Source: Curtobacterium sp. MCBA15_012 (lineage in GTDB: Bacteria > Actinomycetota > Actinomycetes > Actinomycetales > Microbacteriaceae). Taken from it: a stretch of DNA of 64,000 bases. Each line of letters opens with the position of its first letter. Within the stretch, counting starts at the first letter, position 1. The notes beneath the pieces were generated by a model that did not search any database, was not told the DNA's origin, and saw only the letters and a program-made list of their open reading frames with translations. The stretch is taken from NCBI RefSeq assembly GCF_001864935.2, contig NZ_CP126267.1, positions 2,852,001 through 2,916,000 on the forward strand, read 5' to 3'. Shown here one piece after another: positions 61,524-64,000 of the stretch. The position numbers and the translations under genes were made by a program.

Positions 61524-62017
61524 CAGCCGTAGGCCCGCTCGTCGGACGCGCCCGCACCCGCACCGAGCAGCACGGTCGCGACCTCGTAGGCGAACCGCTC
61601 GGCGAAGTGCTCGTCGTCCCCGGAGACCCGCGCGAGCCCGGCACCGGCGTGGCCGGCGTGCGGCGCTGGGGTCCCGTCGACGTCCCGCTGGCACACGTTC
61701 GTCCCGCTGGCGAGGGCGGCGACCGCGGTCGGGGTCGGCGCTCCGGCGTCGCCGTGCACGAGGTGGCCGAGTTCGTGCAGCACGCAGTGCATCCGGTACA
61801 GCGGCGGGACGGCGGCCGGCACGAGGACGAGGTTCTCGTGCGGCGCCTGCGACACCAGGGCGGTCAGGCTCCCCCACGACGGCCCGTCGACGTCGACGAC
61901 CCGCGTCGGGCGGCCGACGGTGCGGGCGACCGCGGCGACCACGTCGTCGAGTCGCGGGGCCCGCGGCAGCGTGCGCACGAGGTCGGCGACCACCGCCGTC
62001 ACGTCCCGCTCGGCCAT
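61523..62017 (-). CDS. ImmA/IrrE-like zinc protease
   Basis: This 164-residue protein has a short helical N-terminus (VADLVRTLPRAPRLDD), a VVDVDGPSWGSL strand pair, and the zinc motif CVLHELGHLVHGD (HExxH at about 81-85). A C-terminal helix HFAERFAYEVATVLL follows, in which Glu may be the third ligand. ImmA/IrrE proteases cleave XRE-type repressors; none is encoded here. GGGGGAG precedes the ATG, and TAGGCT lies 22 bases upstream. It leads an operon with a membrane protein and a hydrolase. Confidence 0.78.
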   Translation of the reverse strand: MAERDVTAVVADLVRTLPRAPRLDDVVAAVARTVGRPTRVVDVDGPSWGSLTALVSQAPHENLVLVPAAVPPLYRMHCVLHELGHLVHGDAGAPTPTAVAALASGTNVCQRDVDGTPAPHAGHAGAGLARVSGDDEHFAERFAYEVATVLLGAGAGASDERAYG

Positions 62018-62091
62018 CGACTCCCCCTCGTCCCGCGGACAGCCTAGCGGCGCGGTGGGGCGGACCGGGCGGACGCCGGTCGCGGCGACCG

Positions 62092-62145
62092 GACGACGGA
62101 CGGGAGGCGCGGTGCCGTCCAGCACCGCGCCTCCCGTCCGTCGTC
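62092..62145 (-). terminator. 24-bp perfect hairpin, mevalonate operon terminator
   Basis: Arms 62092-62115 and 62122-62145 are exact 24-bp complements containing GGACGGGAGGCGCGG, with a six-base loop. This is the longest of the hairpin family and ends the mvaS transcript. Confidence 0.8.
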
Positions 62146-62173
62146 AGGTCGCGTCCACCGCGACCTGCCGCAC

Positions 62174-63349
62174 TCAGTCCTGCGCGACCGCCTCGTAGTG
62201 GCGCGCGCCACCGCGGACGCCCGCGAAGCGGAACGGTCCGGCGGTCACGCGCGGACGCTCGACGTCCTCGCTCGTCGCCGCACCCGCGGCGTGCAGGGCG
62301 CGGTACTCGTCGACGGTCAGCCGCACGCGGGACCCGAGCACCTCCTGCACCCGGCCGACACGGCGGTGCTGCTGGTGGTCGGGCCGCACGATGCCGGTCA
62401 TCAGCTCGCCGACGCTGCCCGAGCCGTAGCTGAACATCGCGATCCGCTGCCCGGCGAGGTCGTCGTCCAGGTCGAGCAGCGCCGCGAGCCCGATCCAGAT
62501 CGACGCCGTGTACGTGTTGCCGGTCTGCTTGTTGTACGTGAAGCCGATCGCGAGCTCGGACTCGTCGAAGGGCTCACCGACGTGCTGCGTGAGCTTCCGG
62601 TGCGCCTTGATCGCCATCTTCGTGAACGGCTGGTGGTGCACGAACCGGGCGATGTCGCCGAAGGCCGGACCGCCCTGCGCGGCGAGGTCGTCCCACGCGC
62701 CGATGAAGGCGTCCACGTAGGCGCTGACCGACAGGCGGCCGTCGACGAGCGCGGTGGAGCGGTCGTTCGGCCGCCAGAAGTCGTCGACGTCCGCGGTGAA
62801 GACCCCGGCGGCCGGCTCGATCTCGATGAGGTCGGGGTCGGCCGACACCAGGATCGCGGCGGCGCCGGCACCCTGCGTCGGCTCCGCGGCGGTGTCGACG
62901 TCGTAGCGGGCGACGTCGGCGGCGATCACGAGCACGCGCTCGTGCGGTGCGCGCGCGACGATGCCGAGCGCGAGCTGCACCGCGGCGGTCCCGCCGTAGC
63001 AGGCCTGTTTGAGCTCGACGACGCGGACGCCCTTCGGCAGCCCGAGCAGGCCGTGCACGAAGACACCGGCCGCCTTCGACTGGTCGACGCCGGACTCGGT
63101 CGCGAACAGCACGGTGCGGATGCCCTCGACGCCGTGGCGGTCGATGACCTCCTTGGCCGCGGCCGCGCCCATCGTGACGATGTCCTCGTCCGGGGCGGGC
63201 ACGCTGAAGGCGTCCTGGCCGATGCCGACGTGGTACTTGGCCGGGTCGACGCCGAGGCGCTCCGCCAGGTCGTCGAGCTCGAGCACGTGGTGGCCCGTGG
63301 CGATCGCGATGTCGTGGATGCCGACGGACAGCGACTGCTGCGTGGTCAT
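62174..63349 (-). CDS. mvaS: Hydroxymethylglutaryl-CoA synthase
   Basis: This 391-residue thiolase-fold enzyme condenses acetyl-CoA with acetoacetyl-CoA to HMG-CoA, the first committed mevalonate step. Catalytic residues are visible: Glu85 (LFATESGVDQSKA), Cys117 (LKQACYGGTAA) and His238 (RFVHHQPFTKM); NTYTASIWIGL and FSYGSGS follow. The length matches bacterial MvaS. ATG 63349 has GGAGG at ideal spacing and overlaps the HMG-CoA reductase stop as ATGA, so the two pathway enzymes are translationally coupled. A 24-bp hairpin follows. Confidence 0.95.
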   Translation of the reverse strand: MTTQQSLSVGIHDIAIATGHHVLELDDLAERLGVDPAKYHVGIGQDAFSVPAPDEDIVTMGAAAAKEVIDRHGVEGIRTVLFATESGVDQSKAAGVFVHGLLGLPKGVRVVELKQACYGGTAAVQLALGIVARAPHERVLVIAADVARYDVDTAAEPTQGAGAAAILVSADPDLIEIEPAAGVFTADVDDFWRPNDRSTALVDGRLSVSAYVDAFIGAWDDLAAQGGPAFGDIARFVHHQPFTKMAIKAHRKLTQHVGEPFDESELAIGFTYNKQTGNTYTASIWIGLAALLDLDDDLAGQRIAMFSYGSGSVGELMTGIVRPDHQQHRRVGRVQEVLGSRVRLTVDEYRALHAAGAATSEDVERPRVTAGPFRFAGVRGGARHYEAVAQD

Positions 63350-64000
63350 GCTGCACCTCCTGCAGGTCGGGAGCCACGGCGTTCCATCGCGACGTGCGCG
63401 GCCATCAGCTCCCCGGGGTTCGTCTGGGCGGCGAGCAGGGACAGCTCACCGCAGAGCACCGTCGCGGCGCACATGGCGGCCAGACGACGGGCGTTGGCGC
63501 CGGGCTCGCGCTCCTCGCGGCAGCCGAGGCGCACGAGGGCGTCCTCGACGACCGGTAGGTCGCCGCCCTTGCCGTTGCCGACCGTGCCGACGATCAGGTG
63601 CGGCAGCGCGGTCGAGAAGTACAGGTCGTCGCCGCGCGCCTCGGCGAAGGTGATGCCCTGCGAGCCCTCGACGATGTTCGCGGCGTCCTGCCCGGTGGCC
63701 AGGTAGAAGCCGAGGAGCATGTTCGCGTAGTGCGCGTTCGCGGAGCGCAGGGCCCCGGCGATGGTCGAGCCGACGAGGTTCTTCGCGACGTTGAGCTCGG
63801 CGATGCGGGCGGCGGAAGACCGTAGCCGCTTCTCGACGACCTCACCCGGGATGACGATCTCGGCGATGGTGTTGCGCCCGCGGCCGCGGATGCCGTTCAC
63901 CGCGGTGGCCTTCTTGTCGGTGCAGAAGTTGCCCGAGACGCTGACGTACCGCAGGCCCGGCTCCCACGCGAGGATCGCGGGCAGGAGCGTGTCCGCCGCC
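63346..64000 (-). CDS. HMG-CoA reductase, class I, partial (C-terminal part)
   Basis: The last 218 codons lie in the window; the gene continues past 64000. SGNFCTDKKATAVN, GRGRNTIAEIVIP, GQDAANIVEGSQG, LPHLIVGTVGNGKGG and LCGELSLLAAQ match class I (eukaryote/streptomycete-type, NADPH) reductases. Class II (degradative) enzymes are less similar. The catalytic His is in MAAHVAMER near the end. It reduces HMG-CoA to mevalonate. It overlaps mvaS by four bases. The remaining mevalonate genes are expected upstream, beyond the window. Confidence 0.93.
   Translation of the reverse strand, partial: AADTLLPAILAWEPGLRYVSVSGNFCTDKKATAVNGIRGRGRNTIAEIVIPGEVVEKRLRSSAARIAELNVAKNLVGSTIAGALRSANAHYANMLLGFYLATGQDAANIVEGSQGITFAEARGDDLYFSTALPHLIVGTVGNGKGGDLPVVEDALVRLGCREEREPGANARRLAAMCAATVLCGELSLLAAQTNPGELMAAHVAMERRGSRPAGGAA

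Overview
The window is high-GC actinobacterial chromosome (GC-rich third codon positions, frequent GTG starts, many start codons directly after a -10-like hexamer). Protein content and style point to the family Microbacteriaceae, most likely Curtobacterium or a near relative; this is inference from protein resemblance, not a database match. No rRNA, tRNA or CRISPR array was seen.

Layout. 1-3.5 kb: DUF3800 protein, a divergent XRE/MmyB regulator and SDR pair, and a PIN-domain toxin with a small upstream partner. 3.9-8.2 kb: the minus-strand housekeeping series rsmI, metG, tatD, rsmA, without the ispE gene that often follows rsmA in actinobacteria. 8.3-12.5 kb: a protein O-mannosyltransferase and a TetR/MFS drug-efflux pair. 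12.7-26.4 kb: a metabolic and RNA-related stretch (sulfurtransferase, epimerase, P-loop kinase-like protein, DUF255 protein, HrpA helicase, YbaK-like deacylase, CAT-like acetyltransferase, methyltransferase). 26.4-31.2 kb: an accessory island with lower GC. It holds a gene broken by both a nonsense codon and a complete IS3-family element, an HNH nuclease with an internal hexanucleotide repeat, a possible immunity gene and an N-terminally truncated polymorphic-toxin gene. 31.3-41.7 kb: LacI regulator, two hydrolases, type II NADH dehydrogenase, acyltransferase, FAD monooxygenase, UbiA prenyltransferase and formaldehyde dehydrogenase. 41.7-46.7 kb: a vanC-like set (D-Ala ligase, alanine racemase, M15 D,D-peptidase) divergent from an OmpR-type two-component system. 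46.6-51.5 kb: EamA/LysR pair, a NarL-type two-component system and a fructosamine kinase. 52.0-59.4 kb: a large, divergent glutamate-synthase-like protein whose stop codon overlaps the start of a CysJ-type diflavin reductase. 59.5-62.0 kb: a three-gene operon of ImmA-like protease, MAB_1171c-like membrane protein and membrane-anchored hydrolase. 62.2-64 kb: HMG-CoA synthase and the end of a class I HMG-CoA reductase, so the mevalonate pathway is present.

Best candidate for an undescribed system: the translationally coupled GOGAT-like/diflavin reductase pair (51999-59374). No GltD-type small subunit lies next to it, and the large subunit has unusual iron-sulfur and flavin-domain motifs. Non-coding structure is also notable: a family of palindromic elements with compensatory arm changes, tandem duplications that span the stop codons of at least four genes, and a short GGGAGGCGCGG motif found both in terminator hairpins and inside interdomain linkers of proteins. 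More than a dozen genes look leaderless.
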